NCBI RefSeq assembly: GCF_010206195.1
Contig: NZ_VIQT01000002.1
Location: forward strand, 119,593 to 183,592
Reading direction: 5' to 3'
From: Anaerotruncus colihominis
Lineage (GTDB): Bacteria; Bacillota; Clostridia; Oscillospirales; Ruminococcaceae
DNA: 64,000 nucleotides
The translations under genes were made by a program, and so were the position numbers. The notes beneath the pieces were generated by a model that was not told where the DNA came from, searched no databases, and saw nothing but the letters and a program-made list of their open reading frames with translations. Shown piece by piece: positions 49,493 to 59,531 of the stretch (position 1 is the stretch's first letter; each line of letters opens with the position of its first letter).

Positions 49493-49792
49493 CCTTTTCC
49501 TCCTGTTCAAATTGATAGAGGAATCGCAAAAAAGGGGCCTCATCTCCCGGCGGTTTAAAGTTCTCCCGCAAGGCAGCCCGCCAGGATAGCGATGTTCAGT
49601 TCCTCTGGCGCCCCGGAAAATTCCGCCACCCCGATCTGGTAGAGCCGAGGCTTTAGGCTGGCGCAGCTGGGGGCCAGCCAGGGATTTTTTCTTTCATGTT
49701 GACAGCCTCCTTCATTGCATTTTGGGCAAAGAAAAGTGCCTGGCCCGAAGGACAAGCACTTTTGATTTTGGAAATGCGATGGGGTATTGAAA

Positions 49793-50357
49793 TCAGCTCT
49801 GTTCCTGCCGGCTGGAAAAATAGAGTTCCAGCGCGGCGGCGATGGTGCTTTCTATCTCCTTTGCCGATTCCCCCTTTCGAAAATATTTCTTCAAAACGGC
49901 AGACTTTATCTTGACCGCCGTTCTCTTTGGCGTTTTGGACGGGAGCGGCTGGGTATCTGCTGGCAGGTAGGCGATGGGGACAGCTACATAGACGGGGGAG
50001 CTTTGCGTCGTTCACCAGTTCCAAAAGTTCGGGACACAGGTGGGGCAGGTGAATCAAGCGGTGCCATTCTGTGGGATTTAGGCCATAATGCTCTGCCAAT
50101 GTTTCTCTGCTATATTTCATTTGTTCAACTTTGAACAAATCCTCGGAAACCGACTGTTCATCAGCGTTTACAGCACTTTCAAGCTGTGTTATGAGATCAA
50201 CCTTTTGCAGTTGTTTCCGGGTTTCTTTGAGCCCTTCCAGCTCCATTTTGAAGGCAAAGGTTTTCTCGCTGGGGAGCAGTTCATCCAGGCCCCGCTGACG
50301 GTTGGAATGGGTGATGATGAGCTTGGCCTCGCCATCGCTGATCCCTTGCCGGACCAC
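49793..50357 (-). pseudogene. ParB fragment with frameshift
   Basis: The minus-strand text IITHSNRQRGLDELLPSEKTFAFKMELEGLKE and LAEHYGLNPTEWHRLIHLPHLCPELLELV is ParB-like. Near 50,000 the frame shifts; the tail continues as AVLKKYFRKGESAKEIESTI to a stop at 49,793. The N-terminal part is missing, and chromosomal DNA begins near 50,390. It marks the end of the old ICE. Confidence 0.75.
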
Positions 50358-50467
50358 TGCCGGAATCTGCTTGTTCCCGGCAGCCCATGGGTATATTTTC
50401 GCTGTTTTGTGCTACGCTAAACCGATGGAACATGATACAATTGGCTCATAAAAATCGGAGGTTTGCT

Positions 50468-52477
50468 GTGATGCATCAAAACAGGCTGATTCACGAAAAA
50501 TCCCCTTACCTTCTTCAGCACGCGCATAATCCGGTCGATTGGTACCCATGGGGCGAGCAGGCGTTTGCCGCCGCCCGCCGCACCGACCGCCCGGTATTTC
50601 TTTCAATCGGTTATTCCACCTGTCACTGGTGCCATGTGATGGAGCGCGAATCCTTTGAGAACGCACAGGCTGCCGACGTGCTGAACAGCGGCTTTATCGC
50701 CATCAAGGTGGACCGCGAGGAACGCCCCGATATCGACGCGGTTTACATGTCGGTATGTCAGGCGATGACCGGTTCGGGCGGATGGCCGCTGACTATTCTG
50801 ATGACGCCGGAGCAAAAGCCGTTCTGGGCGGGGACGTATCTTCCCAAAGACAGCCGTTACGGACAGCCCGGCCTGATCGATCTGTTAAAGCGCGTGTCGC
50901 TGCTTTGGAGGACAGAGCGCGAACAGCTTTTGCAGGCGGGCGACGAAATCGCGGCCTATATCGCGCAGCATGGAACAGGCGGGGCGCAGGCGCCACAGCC
51001 CGCGCTGCTGCACACGGCGGCCGGTCAGCTCCGCGCCGCCTTCGATTCGACTGACGGCGGCTTTGGGGGTGCGCCGAAATTCCCCTCGCCGCACAACCTG
51101 CTCTTTCTCATGGACTACGCCCGGCGGGAGAAAGCCGGGGACGCGCGTTCCATGGCGGAAAAGACGCTGACGCAGATGGCGCGCGGCGGCCTGTTCGACC
51201 AGATCGGCGGCGGCTTCTCACGCTACTCCACCGACCGGCAGTGGCTTGCGCCGCATTTTGAAAAAATGCTTTATGACAACGCCCTGCTTGCCTATGCATA
51301 TCTGGAGGCGTTTTCTCAGGACGGACGGCCGTTTTGGGAAACAATCGCGCGCCGCACGCTCGATTATGTCCTGCGGGAGCTGGCAAGCCCCGACGGCGCG
51401 TTTTACTGCGGCCAGGACGCGGACAGCGGCGGCGAGGAGGGGGCGTATTACCTTCTCACGCCTCAATTGGTTGAGCAGGCGCTCGGCGCACAGGACGCGG
51501 CGCGCTTTTGCCGCTGGTACGGCGTCACAGCGCAGGGCAATTTTGAGGGCAAAAGCATTGCAAACCTGTTGGAAAATACAGCGTATGAGCAGGAGCCGGA
51601 GGGCTTTGACAAACTGCGTGAAAAGCTTCTCGACTTCCGGCGCCACCGCGCGGCGCTGCATCGCGACGACAAGGTGCTGACCGCCTGGAACGCGCTGATG
51701 ATCGCCGCGCTTTCCAAGGCGTACAGGACGCTTGGCGACGTGCGGTATTTAGACGCAGCAAAACGCGCAGCGGCTTTCCTGCGCGCCAATCTCACCGGTT
51801 CGGACGGGCGGCTGTGGCTGCGTTGGCGCGAGGGCGAAGCGGCCAATGCGGGACAGCTTGACGACTATGCCTTTTACGCCTGGGCACTTTTGGAGCTGTA
51901 CGCCGCCGATTTTGACGCCGTTCATCTTAAAGAGGCGGTTTCACTGATGCAGACGCTGCAAGCGCATTTTTGGGACGAGAGCGGCGGCGGCTTTTTCCTC
52001 ACAGCCGACGACTCGGAGCGTCTGATCGCCCGGCCCAAAGAGGTCTACGACGGCGCGATGCCCTCCGGCAACGCGGCGGCGGGCCTTGTCCTGACAAGGC
52101 TGTGGAAGCTGACAGGCGATCCCATCTGGCAGACGCGCGCCGACGGGCAGCTCGCTTTTCTGGCTGCCAGAACACAGGCGTATCCCGCAGGGCATTGCTT
52201 CTCGCTGCTCGCCATGGGCGAGGCGCTTTATCCTTCCCGCGAGCTGGTCTGCACGACCGCCGGCGCAGTCCCAGATGGCCTACTTGCGCTCGCAGAGCGC
52301 CGCCGGCTGTATACGCTTGTTAAAACGCCGTCGAACGCCGCCCTTTTGGAACAGCTCGCGCCCTTTACAGCCTCCTATCCCATCCCGGAGGACGGCGCGC
52401 TGTTTTACCTCTGTCAAAACGGCGCGTGCGCGGCTCCGGCCGGCAGCCTGCAAGAGCTTGGCCGCCTGCTTGAATAG
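50468..52477 (+). CDS. Thioredoxin-domain protein (YyaL/DUF255 family)
   Basis: A protein of about 669 aa starting at GTG 50468 or ATG 50471 after CGGAGG. The N-terminal thioredoxin-like domain has [22 protein letters not shown] and the CxxC motif STCHWCHVM, then [15 protein letters not shown]. The rest is an all-helical (alpha/alpha)6 domain like N-acylglucosamine epimerases ([58 protein letters not shown]). Family members are widespread; a role in protein folding or sugar metabolism is not proven. It is GC-rich and chromosomal, the first gene after the mobile-element debris. Confidence 0.93.
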   Translation: MMHQNRLIHEKSPYLLQHAHNPVDWYPWGEQAFAAARRTDRPVFLSIGYSTCHWCHVMERESFENAQAADVLNSGFIAIKVDREERPDIDAVYMSVCQAMTGSGGWPLTILMTPEQKPFWAGTYLPKDSRYGQPGLIDLLKRVSLLWRTEREQLLQAGDEIAAYIAQHGTGGAQAPQPALLHTAAGQLRAAFDSTDGGFGGAPKFPSPHNLLFLMDYARREKAGDARSMAEKTLTQMARGGLFDQIGGGFSRYSTDRQWLAPHFEKMLYDNALLAYAYLEAFSQDGRPFWETIARRTLDYVLRELASPDGAFYCGQDADSGGEEGAYYLLTPQLVEQALGAQDAARFCRWYGVTAQGNFEGKSIANLLENTAYEQEPEGFDKLREKLLDFRRHRAALHRDDKVLTAWNALMIAALSKAYRTLGDVRYLDAAKRAAAFLRANLTGSDGRLWLRWREGEAANAGQLDDYAFYAWALLELYAADFDAVHLKEAVSLMQTLQAHFWDESGGGFFLTADDSERLIARPKEVYDGAMPSGNAAAGLVLTRLWKLTGDPIWQTRADGQLAFLAARTQAYPAGHCFSLLAMGEALYPSRELVCTTAGAVPDGLLALAERRRLYTLVKTPSNAALLEQLAPFTASYPIPEDGALFYLCQNGACAAPAGSLQELGRLLE

Positions 52478-52490
52478 GGACAGGGGACAA

Positions 52491-52536
52491 ACAGCCGGCT
52501 GCCGGACCTTAAAAGGTCCGGCAGCCGGCTGTTTTA
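52491..52536. terminator. Bidirectional terminator between convergent genes
   Basis: A perfect 19-bp inverted repeat (52492-52510 with 52513-52531) is followed by TTTT. It separates the convergent yyaL-like and glycerate kinase genes. Confidence 0.85.
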
Positions 52537-52550
52537 TGTTTTATGATGTT

Positions 52551-53684
52551 TCACAGGCCCATCCGGACAAAAAAACGTATCAGATTATCCATGGTGAGCG
52601 CCAGGTCGTTTTTTGCACGCACACGCGCCTGCTGATAGGGAACCGCCACGCGGTTGGTGCTGAAAATCGCCGACACACCCGCTTCATACGCGGCGTCGAT
52701 ATTGTCGCCGATATCGCCCACGACCGCGATCAGCGGAACGCCCGCCTTTTTGGTGCGGCGCGCGACGCCGATCACCACCTTGCCGAGCAGCGACTGGAAG
52801 TCGATCTTCCCCTCGCCGGAAAAGACCATGTCCGCGCCGTCTAAAAGCGCGTCGAAACCGACCGTGTCGAGCACCGTTTCGATGCCCATCTGAAGCTGCG
52901 CGCCGAAATAGGCAACCATGCCGCCGCCCATGCCGCCAGCCGCGCCCGCGCCATGCAGCAAAAGGATATCGCGTCCAAGGTCCTTTTTCACAATCCCGGC
53001 CATATGGGCAAGACCTGCGTCAAGCAGCTCGACCATCGCCGGATCAGCGCCCTTCTGCGGACCGAATACATGCGCCGCGCCAAGCTCCCCGCACAGAGGA
53101 TTGTCGATGTCGCACATAGCTACAATCTCCACATCGGCAAGCTCTTTGGGCATACCGGACAGATCAATGGAGGCGATGCGTGAAAGCGTTGCTCCAACCG
53201 GGACAAACGCCTCGCCGTCTGCATCCCTGAACACTGCTCCCATCGCGGCGGCTGCGCCGCAGCCACCGTCGTTTGTCGCGCTGCCGCCCAGGCCCATGAT
53301 GATTTTTTTGCATCCGCGCTCAAGTGCAAGCCGCATGAGCTGTCCCACGCCATAGGTGGTTGTCTGCTCGGCACTGCGCCGTTCGCCCACCAGCGGCAGC
53401 CCCGCCGCAGCCGCCATCTCGATCACCGCCACGCCGCCCGGCAGCGCGCCGTAAAACGCATCCACATCCTCGCCCCACGGTCCCTGGACGCACGCGGCGA
53501 CCTTCTCACCGCCCACAGCGCCCAAAAACGCGTCCACACTGCCTTCGCCGCCGTCCGCAACGGGCACGCCGCACACCTGCGCATCCGGCAGATACCGGCG
53601 GATAGCCGTCTCCATCACTGCACAGATTTCAGTAGACGACATTGTGCCCTTAAAGGAATCGGGGATCAGAATAAATTTATGCAT
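52551..53684 (-). CDS. Glycerate 2-kinase (GlxK/GarK type)
   Basis: A 377-aa kinase that converts glycerate to a phosphoglycerate. The family N-terminus ILIPDSFKGTMSSTEICAVM, VADGGEGSVDAFL, the glycine-rich IIMGLGGSATNDGGCGAAAAMG, AGAAGGMGGGMVAYFGAQL and a late VFSGEGKIDFQSLLGKV are all present and full length. It is the last gene of a minus-strand cluster with a GntP permease, two exported hydrolases and CdaR, the usual regulator of glycerate and sugar-diacid use. Confidence 0.95.
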   Translation of the reverse strand: MHKFILIPDSFKGTMSSTEICAVMETAIRRYLPDAQVCGVPVADGGEGSVDAFLGAVGGEKVAACVQGPWGEDVDAFYGALPGGVAVIEMAAAAGLPLVGERRSAEQTTTYGVGQLMRLALERGCKKIIMGLGGSATNDGGCGAAAAMGAVFRDADGEAFVPVGATLSRIASIDLSGMPKELADVEIVAMCDIDNPLCGELGAAHVFGPQKGADPAMVELLDAGLAHMAGIVKKDLGRDILLLHGAGAAGGMGGGMVAYFGAQLQMGIETVLDTVGFDALLDGADMVFSGEGKIDFQSLLGKVVIGVARRTKKAGVPLIAVVGDIGDNIDAAYEAGVSAIFSTNRVAVPYQQARVRAKNDLALTMDNLIRFFVRMGL

Positions 53685-53729
53685 GATTTTTCACACCTTA
53701 TCCGTTTTACGGCAGCGTCCTGCCGGTTC

Positions 53730-54653
53730 TTATTTTGCGAAACTTGCTATAAAGTCGGAATACTGCTTGAGCGCCCCGGGATGCTTCAACAGGTCGACGT
53801 GCGCCATGCCAGGCACCTCAAGGTAAGTGACGTCGTATCCTTTTTCACGCATCAGCGGAACATAGACGTCTGAATGCACGCCCTTGTTAACCGAAACGTC
53901 CGCGTCGCCCGCGACGAAGAAATACGGCACCTTGGGCAGTTCATCAATAAACTGTACGGGATCGTGCTGTGCCACCGCTTCCTCAGCGCTGCAATCGTAA
54001 TAATTATACGCCCTGTAAATGGTCGCCGCACAGTCCGGCCGCTCTGTGCAGTGATAGGACAGATTTGTTACCGGGCAATTGACTGCGACCGCCGAAACGG
54101 GGTGCTTGCCGTAGCGCGCGTAATTGAGCGCACCCACGCCGCCCATACTGCGTCCAAACAGGACAAGCGGCGTATCCGCAGGCAGGTCATATTTTTCATA
54201 AACCGCGTCGAGCACCTTGTCGATGGTCTCGATCGTCTCGTAGCTCATCCAGTTCCATGGCCCGCTGTACGGACGCACTACGAGCACGCCCTGCGCGCCC
54301 AATTGTTTATCCTGAAGCTCCGGCTCTGTTTTATACGTATGGCCGGCATTGAGTCCCTGGATATCGACCGCTACCTCGCGGATCGGCATGGTGCACTGCG
54401 CCTCATTGACCCATGCATAGGTGCTCAATGTATCCGCGCTGATGGTAAAGGCAGCCTTCAGCTCCTCCTGCGTGGGCGTGTGAATCCCTTCGGTCGGCGT
54501 CAGCGTACTGTTTTGGCTTGTCGTCAAAACCGGCGTCCCTGCGATTGTTCCTTCACTCAAGCGCACCGTGTGCTGCGCCGAAAAACCGATCAATCCACAC
54601 ACCACAACGGCGGCGATTACGGCGGCCGCTCCTTTTGTTGCCGAACTTCCCAT
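53730..54653 (-). CDS. Exported alpha/beta hydrolase
   Basis: A 307-aa protein with start ATG 54653 (MGSSATKG), eight bases after AAAGGA; the upstream in-frame ATG lies on the ribosome site. An N-terminal membrane span or signal (GAAAVIAAVVVCGLIGFSA) exports it. The hydrolase domain has the oxyanion-region VLVVRPYSGPWNWMSYET, nucleophile elbow GRSMGG, acid candidate AGDADVSVN and the catalytic His in GMAHVDLL. An ester or peptide substrate outside the cell is inferred. It lies between glycerate kinase and GntP genes, so it may release glycerate or a similar hydroxy acid. Confidence 0.85.
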   Translation of the reverse strand: MGSSATKGAAAVIAAVVVCGLIGFSAQHTVRLSEGTIAGTPVLTTSQNSTLTPTEGIHTPTQEELKAAFTISADTLSTYAWVNEAQCTMPIREVAVDIQGLNAGHTYKTEPELQDKQLGAQGVLVVRPYSGPWNWMSYETIETIDKVLDAVYEKYDLPADTPLVLFGRSMGGVGALNYARYGKHPVSAVAVNCPVTNLSYHCTERPDCAATIYRAYNYYDCSAEEAVAQHDPVQFIDELPKVPYFFVAGDADVSVNKGVHSDVYVPLMREKGYDVTYLEVPGMAHVDLLKHPGALKQYSDFIASFAK

Positions 54654-54688
54654 TTTCCACATTCCTTTCCAGTATTTTCTTCTCTATC

Positions 54689-56080
54689 TTAGAAGATCAA
54701 AGACAGGACAAAGATTTCCGCCATGGCCGCGATTCCGAGAATCAGCGTGCCCATCGTCTGTGTCTTGTAACCCTGATCCGGCGTCATCTCGCCAAAGTTT
54801 GTAACAACCCAGAAGTACGAATCGTTCGCGTGGGAAACGGTCATCGCGCCCGCGCCGATCGCCATAACCGCCAGAGCGGCGCTGACCGGCGTTGTGAAGC
54901 CCAGCACGCCCATCAGCGGGGCAAGGATGCCGGCTGTTGTGGTAATGGCCACTGTGGAGGAACCCTGCGCCGATTTGAGGATCGCAGCGAGGATGAACGG
55001 GAAGAAAACGCCGATGGTTTCAAGCGCAGCAGCGTTGGCGGTGATATAGTTGACCATGTCGGACGAGGAAATCACCTTGCCGAGCACGCCGCCGGCCGCT
55101 GTGACAAACAAAATCGGACCGACTGTTTTGAGGGTTTCGTTGGTGATCTCATAAAATTTATCCATCCTGCCCGCGATGGAAAGCTGGATGGCGCCGAAAA
55201 CAGCGCCGACTGCCAGCGCGATAATCGGAGTACCCAAAAAGCCGCAAATCACTGCCGTCATACCGGACCAGCCAGCCATGGAGGAAATGGAACCGAGCGC
55301 CATAAGCAGAATCGGAACGACGATCGGCGCCAACGCGTTAAGCCCGCCGGGGAGCTTGCCGTATTCCGCGACAAGCTGCTCATACGTTTTGACAACCTCG
55401 CCGTTGTCAACATCATCGGCCGCTTTGATCTTTTTGCCGATGTACTTCGCGAAGAAATAACCAGCCGCCAGCGGGCCGATTGAACACAGCGCGCCCATGC
55501 CCATAACAAGCAGCAGATTGTTTCCGATGCCCAGCGTGTTGGCTGCGGCGATCGGGCCGGGCGTCGGCGGGATAAAGACGTGTGAAATATAAAGGCCTGC
55601 GCTGAGCGCAACCGTCATCGCGACGCTCGAGGTCATGGTACGCTTAACAAGCGCCTTGCGGATCGGGTTGAGGATAACAAATCCCGAATCGCAGAATACC
55701 GGAATGGATACGACCCAGCCCATCAACAAAATCGCCAGCTCCGGGCGCTTTTTGCCAACGAGCTTGATCACCAGGTCGGCCAGCTTGAACGCTGCGCCGG
55801 TCGCCTCCAGGATACTGCCGATCAGCGCACCCAGGATGATGACGATACCGATGCTTGTAAACGTTCCGGAAAAGCCCGCTCCAATGACGTTGGCAAGCCC
55901 CTGCGACGTGACCGCCCCATTGGCGTTCTTGACATCCGTCAGAGGAATACCCGCCACAAGGCCGAGGATGAGCGAAATACCCATGATCGACAAAAACGGA
56001 TGGATTTTGAACTTGGAGATTGCCACAATCATCAGTATAACCGCAATGATGAATGCGATAATCAATGGAAAGCCTGTCAT
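54689..56080 (-). CDS. GntP-family permease
   Basis: A 463-aa transporter of about 12-14 membrane segments. The GntP signature text is clear: LSIMGISLILGLVAGIPL, ALIGSILEATGAAFKLAD, ILLMGWVVSIPVFCDSGFVIL, HVFIPPTPGPIAAANTLGI and HANDSYFWVVTNFGEM. The family imports gluconate, glycerate or related hydroxy acids with protons. The neighbouring glycerate kinase and CdaR genes make glycerate the likeliest cargo. RBS TGAGGAGG precedes the ATG. Confidence 0.93.
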   Translation of the reverse strand: MTGFPLIIAFIIAVILMIVAISKFKIHPFLSIMGISLILGLVAGIPLTDVKNANGAVTSQGLANVIGAGFSGTFTSIGIVIILGALIGSILEATGAAFKLADLVIKLVGKKRPELAILLMGWVVSIPVFCDSGFVILNPIRKALVKRTMTSSVAMTVALSAGLYISHVFIPPTPGPIAAANTLGIGNNLLLVMGMGALCSIGPLAAGYFFAKYIGKKIKAADDVDNGEVVKTYEQLVAEYGKLPGGLNALAPIVVPILLMALGSISSMAGWSGMTAVICGFLGTPIIALAVGAVFGAIQLSIAGRMDKFYEITNETLKTVGPILFVTAAGGVLGKVISSSDMVNYITANAAALETIGVFFPFILAAILKSAQGSSTVAITTTAGILAPLMGVLGFTTPVSAALAVMAIGAGAMTVSHANDSYFWVVTNFGEMTPDQGYKTQTMGTLILGIAAMAEIFVLSLIF

Positions 56081-56171
56081 AAAAAAACCTCCTCAATTTT
56101 TTCACCAGCTGCGCGCCGGCCACGGCGATTGTTTTCTCTGAGCGGCCGGCGTGCAACTGATTGAAATCGTA

Positions 56172-57699
56172 TTAATTCGGGAATACGGTCGGCGCGCGAT
56201 TTTGCAGATTCTGCTCAAACAGCCATGCGATCGCGGCCTTATCTTTAAACGTATTTTCCCACACCCAGTGGCCAACCGGCGTGTAGATGCCAAGATTTTC
56301 ATTGACCTGATCCGGTTTGAACTTGAGTTCCGTATATTTGATCTTGCCGTCGGCCGATTCGTAATAACGATAATCTTCCGTTTCCACAGTGGGATTCGGC
56401 ATCGGATCGTCCAGCGGGATATTGAGCATCACCTTATAAGCGTTCCGGCTTCCCTCCACAGGGACAGTCGGGTCCGTATCGTTGTGATGTAGCCACACCG
56501 GCAGTCCACTCGCGCGCACCGCTTTGAGCTGCGCAAGTTCTTCGTCCGTAATCACATCCCATGCGGTCACGCCACCGGAACCGCACATAATAAGCGCGCC
56601 GGCAAAATAGTCGGAATACGCAGGATTGCGCAGGAATGTCCAGGAGCCGCGGCCGCCAATGGATAATCCGGAAATATAGATGCGGTTCGGATCGATTTTC
56701 ATGGACGGGTCATCCACAAACTGCCGTACCAGCTCCATTGTCATTGTCGTGACGTCAGGATGGCTCCAATTGATGGAGTTCGTCGTAACATCCGGATAGT
56801 CAAAGTACTGCGGCACAAAGACATAGGCCGGTTCCGGGGCGTTTTTCACCCATGTGATACCGCCCTGATTATTATAAAGCGGGGAAAGGGTTTCATCGTG
56901 TCCGTCCAGGTTGTTTGAGCGGGAACCGGAGCCATGCAAAAAGACGATCAGCGGATATGTCTCCCCTTCCTCCGCCTCAGGCTGATACAGATTGTACGCC
57001 AGCTTTTTATAGGTCAGTCCCGGCGTTTCCGATTCATACACATGCTGTGTGAAATCATCCACGATCTGCGTCTGATAACCCGCCTGCTGGAACGTATCGC
57101 CCGTGCTGGTCAGTCCGCCATCCGAATATTTGATCGGCAGCGTCTGACGGATCTCGTAAACCATCTTGTCGCCATAGGGAAGGATCTCCTTCGACTGGCC
57201 TTTCTCCCCGCCCTCCGGGATATAAGAATAGCCCAGATAGACCGAGGATGCGTTTTCGTCGTATGGGTCAAGCTCCAGGATCACATAATTTCCCTTTTTC
57301 ATGACACCCACGTTCGGGCCGTCCGAGGTGTATGCCTTGACAATTTCGCGCGGCGCTTTCGGCTGGATGCTGTCGGACAGCTCCTCGCCGGCGTAGGTGG
57401 AGACAGCGTTGAGCTGCGCGCTCACCTCATAGCGGTCAACCAGATCGACCGCGAGCTGAAGCTCCTTGTCATATTCGATGGCGATCGCCGTTACGCGCGG
57501 GTTATACTCGCAGACTTCGGCGATCAGCGTGTATCCGCGCGCCGCACCGCCCGCCTGCGCGTCCGGTCCCTGCGGCGCGGGCGCGCTTACGACGTCAGAC
57601 GATGCGCCCTCGGGAGGGGGGGGGGGTACCGCCGCAAGCTGCCGATGACAGCAAAACAACAAAGGCCGACAAAAGCGACAGCATTTTGACCTGCTTCAT
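56172..57699 (-). CDS. Secreted lipoprotein esterase, out of frame at a C11 tract
   Basis: The hydrolase part (about 490 codons) has a linker and Ig-like N-terminal region, then an alpha/beta hydrolase of the PHB-depolymerase/feruloyl-esterase type: PLIVFLHGSGSRSNNLDGHD, nucleophile elbow GLSIGGRGSW, PVWLHHNDTDPTVP and the C-terminal His in PVGHWVWE. A proper start (ATG 57699 after AAGGAGAG) opens a lipoprotein signal, MLSLLSAFVVLLSSAAC, but this frame is separated from the body by a run of 11 C (57616-57626); 10 or 13 would restore it. Without the signal the frame could only begin at weak upstream codons. Phase variation by slippage, or a sequence error, are the explanations. Confidence 0.85.
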
Positions 57700-57870
57700 G
57701 AATTCTCTCTCCTTTTCTACCACTTTCTTTTGTCAGGGGGCGCTTTCCATGCGCCACAATAACGCCCATTTATCCCCCTGCAAATTTATTCTATCTTCTT
57801 TGCCCCCAGTTGTCTATGGACCGGTTTCCATAAAACAAACTGGATTTTTGTTTTTCATACCAAACTGTTA

Positions 57871-57898
57871 AATATATGATCCAGGCTTTTTGTGTCAA
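57871..57898 (-). promoter_or_regulatory. Candidate promoter of the esterase-permease genes
   Basis: On the minus strand TTGACA (57898-57893) and TATATT (57876-57871) are 16 bp apart, at the very end of the cdaR gene and about 170 bases before the esterase start. Confidence 0.5.
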
Positions 57899-59058
57899 TC
57901 GTCCAAAAGCAACAGGCTGCCCTCGACCTCCTTGAAAAACAGCATGGCCATGTAGAAAACCGGCGAATCGCTCGGCAGCCGCACATCGCGCCCTGTAATG
58001 TCATAAAGCTTTTTAAGCTTATATTGCAAGGTATTCTTATGCATATACAGCGCCTGCGCCGCCGCGGAAATGGAGCCTTCGGCCTCGTAATACGCCTCAA
58101 GAATCCCCATCCACCGGCGCACCTCCTCGTAACCACAGCCGCGGAACACCTTATGGATAAACTCCATTTTTGTCTGACGCGACACCTCGTCGACGACAAG
58201 CTCCAGCGTGACCTGATCGTATTTCATCACGCCGCTGCGCGTCATGCGCGCGCTGCGCCAGGCCGTATTGGCCTGCGCGTAGGCCTTGTGCACATCACCC
58301 GCCTCGCCGTCGATTCCTGCGCACAAATAAACGCCAAAGGTCTGTTTTGCCATGCTGCACAGGCGCAGGGCCAGCGCGCGCATCTGCTCGTCTGTGCGCT
58401 GGCGCACCAGCAGAATCTGACGGGCCGCATTGCGCAGGATGATGTTGCCGTTTTCAGCCTCGACAATCGCGGCAACTGCGTTTTCCACATTTTCAATCAG
58501 CTTCTGGCCGGCCATATTGTCGGTGTAATGCTCCAGATCCTGCGCGCTGATTACCATGACGCGCCGTGGGATGGTGATGTCAATACCAAGAGCAAGGCCG
58601 CGCTCCTCAAGCGCCTGACCCTGCACAGGACCACCCGCAAGCACCCAGTTCTCCAAAAAGCGGCTGCGCCTGCGCAAATCAAGGCGTTTGTCGTCCTGCT
58701 CCGTGCTCTCCCGGATTAAAATCTCGGTCATCTTCTTGACAACCTGCCCATATCCGATCACCTGTCCGTACTCGCCGGTGATCCCGATGACGCCGACGAT
58801 ATCGCCGCGATGCGTAATCGGCAGGTTAAGTCCGGTGCGCGCCGTGACTGTAGCCTGTTCCGCACAGATATACAATTCCGGCAGGCGCTGTTCAATGATC
58901 CGGCGCGCGCCCTCATGCAAGAAGCCGATACGCGCTGGATCGGTGCTTGCAATGATGTAGCCCTGCGCGTCCATCATATTGATGTTCTGCCCTACGATGC
59001 CGCCGATCTCCGCAACAATACATTGGGCGCTTTGGGTTGAAAGCTGAAAGCCGCTCAT
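57895..59058 (-). CDS. cdaR: CdaR-type sugar-diacid/glycerate regulator
   Basis: A 387-aa activator. The N-terminal diacid-recognition domain (about 1-135: NMMDAQGYIIASTDPARIGFLHEGA, LNLPITHRGDIVGVIGITG) is followed by a GGDEF-like middle and a C-terminal PucR-type HTH (AYYEAEGSISAAAQALYMHKNTLQYKLKKLYDITGRD). CdaR proteins activate genes for glycerate and glucarate use; here the target cluster follows directly on the same strand. The Shine-Dalgarno (GAGGGG) is weak. Confidence 0.92.
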   Translation of the reverse strand: MSGFQLSTQSAQCIVAEIGGIVGQNINMMDAQGYIIASTDPARIGFLHEGARRIIEQRLPELYICAEQATVTARTGLNLPITHRGDIVGVIGITGEYGQVIGYGQVVKKMTEILIRESTEQDDKRLDLRRRSRFLENWVLAGGPVQGQALEERGLALGIDITIPRRVMVISAQDLEHYTDNMAGQKLIENVENAVAAIVEAENGNIILRNAARQILLVRQRTDEQMRALALRLCSMAKQTFGVYLCAGIDGEAGDVHKAYAQANTAWRSARMTRSGVMKYDQVTLELVVDEVSRQTKMEFIHKVFRGCGYEEVRRWMGILEAYYEAEGSISAAAQALYMHKNTLQYKLKKLYDITGRDVRLPSDSPVFYMAMLFFKEVEGSLLLLDD

Positions 59059-59484
59059 CGTGCAAGCCCCTCAAAGGCGGCCGCGGCGCGGGCTGCCGTT
59101 AGGATGGGCACAGCTGTAGAACGAGAGAGACAGCCGGCTGTTTTCATAGCAACACATCCTTTTTACCGTACGTCCATATCCGCGAAGCGGCGTGGGCACA
59201 GCGGCGTTCCAGCAGCATAACAGCTACTCTATCATTATTATACTAGCAATTTCAGCGCCATATATATATTCTTTGTAACAAAATATATACATATATTATA
59301 TTATATAGAACTAATTAAACAAATTATTCCTTCATTTTCTGTGAAATCAAACAGCATTGGTCGGAAAGCAGCGCGCATCTGTCGAATTTTTTGCCGGACG
59401 CCAACAATTTCATGAATTAGACGTCTGGTTGTCTGGCGCAGTATACTGACTATAGGCTTTTACAAAAGAATCCGTGCGCCAAAA
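59059..59484. other. AT-rich upstream region of cdaR
   Basis: A 426-bp gene-free stretch. It includes ACAGCCGGCTGT (59,132-59,143, perfect palindrome) and an AT-run of alternating TATA at 59,250-59,310 that could hold the cdaR promoter. No coding signal is seen. Confidence 0.4.
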
Positions 59485-59522
59485 AAGGCGCCCCGAGGCT
59501 GCCAATCCCGGAACGCCTTTGG
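59485..59522 (-). terminator. Probable terminator after the ferredoxin gene
   Basis: On the minus strand GGCGTTCCGGG and CCTCGGGGCGCC can pair imperfectly, followed by TTTTTT. It lies just past the stop at 59532. Confidence 0.45.
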
Positions 59523-59531
59523 CCGCTCTTT

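Noticed and set aside
53360..53605. Arg/Pro-rich plus-strand frame
   Set aside because: Antisense to glycerate kinase; composition is typical of a GC-rich shadow frame.
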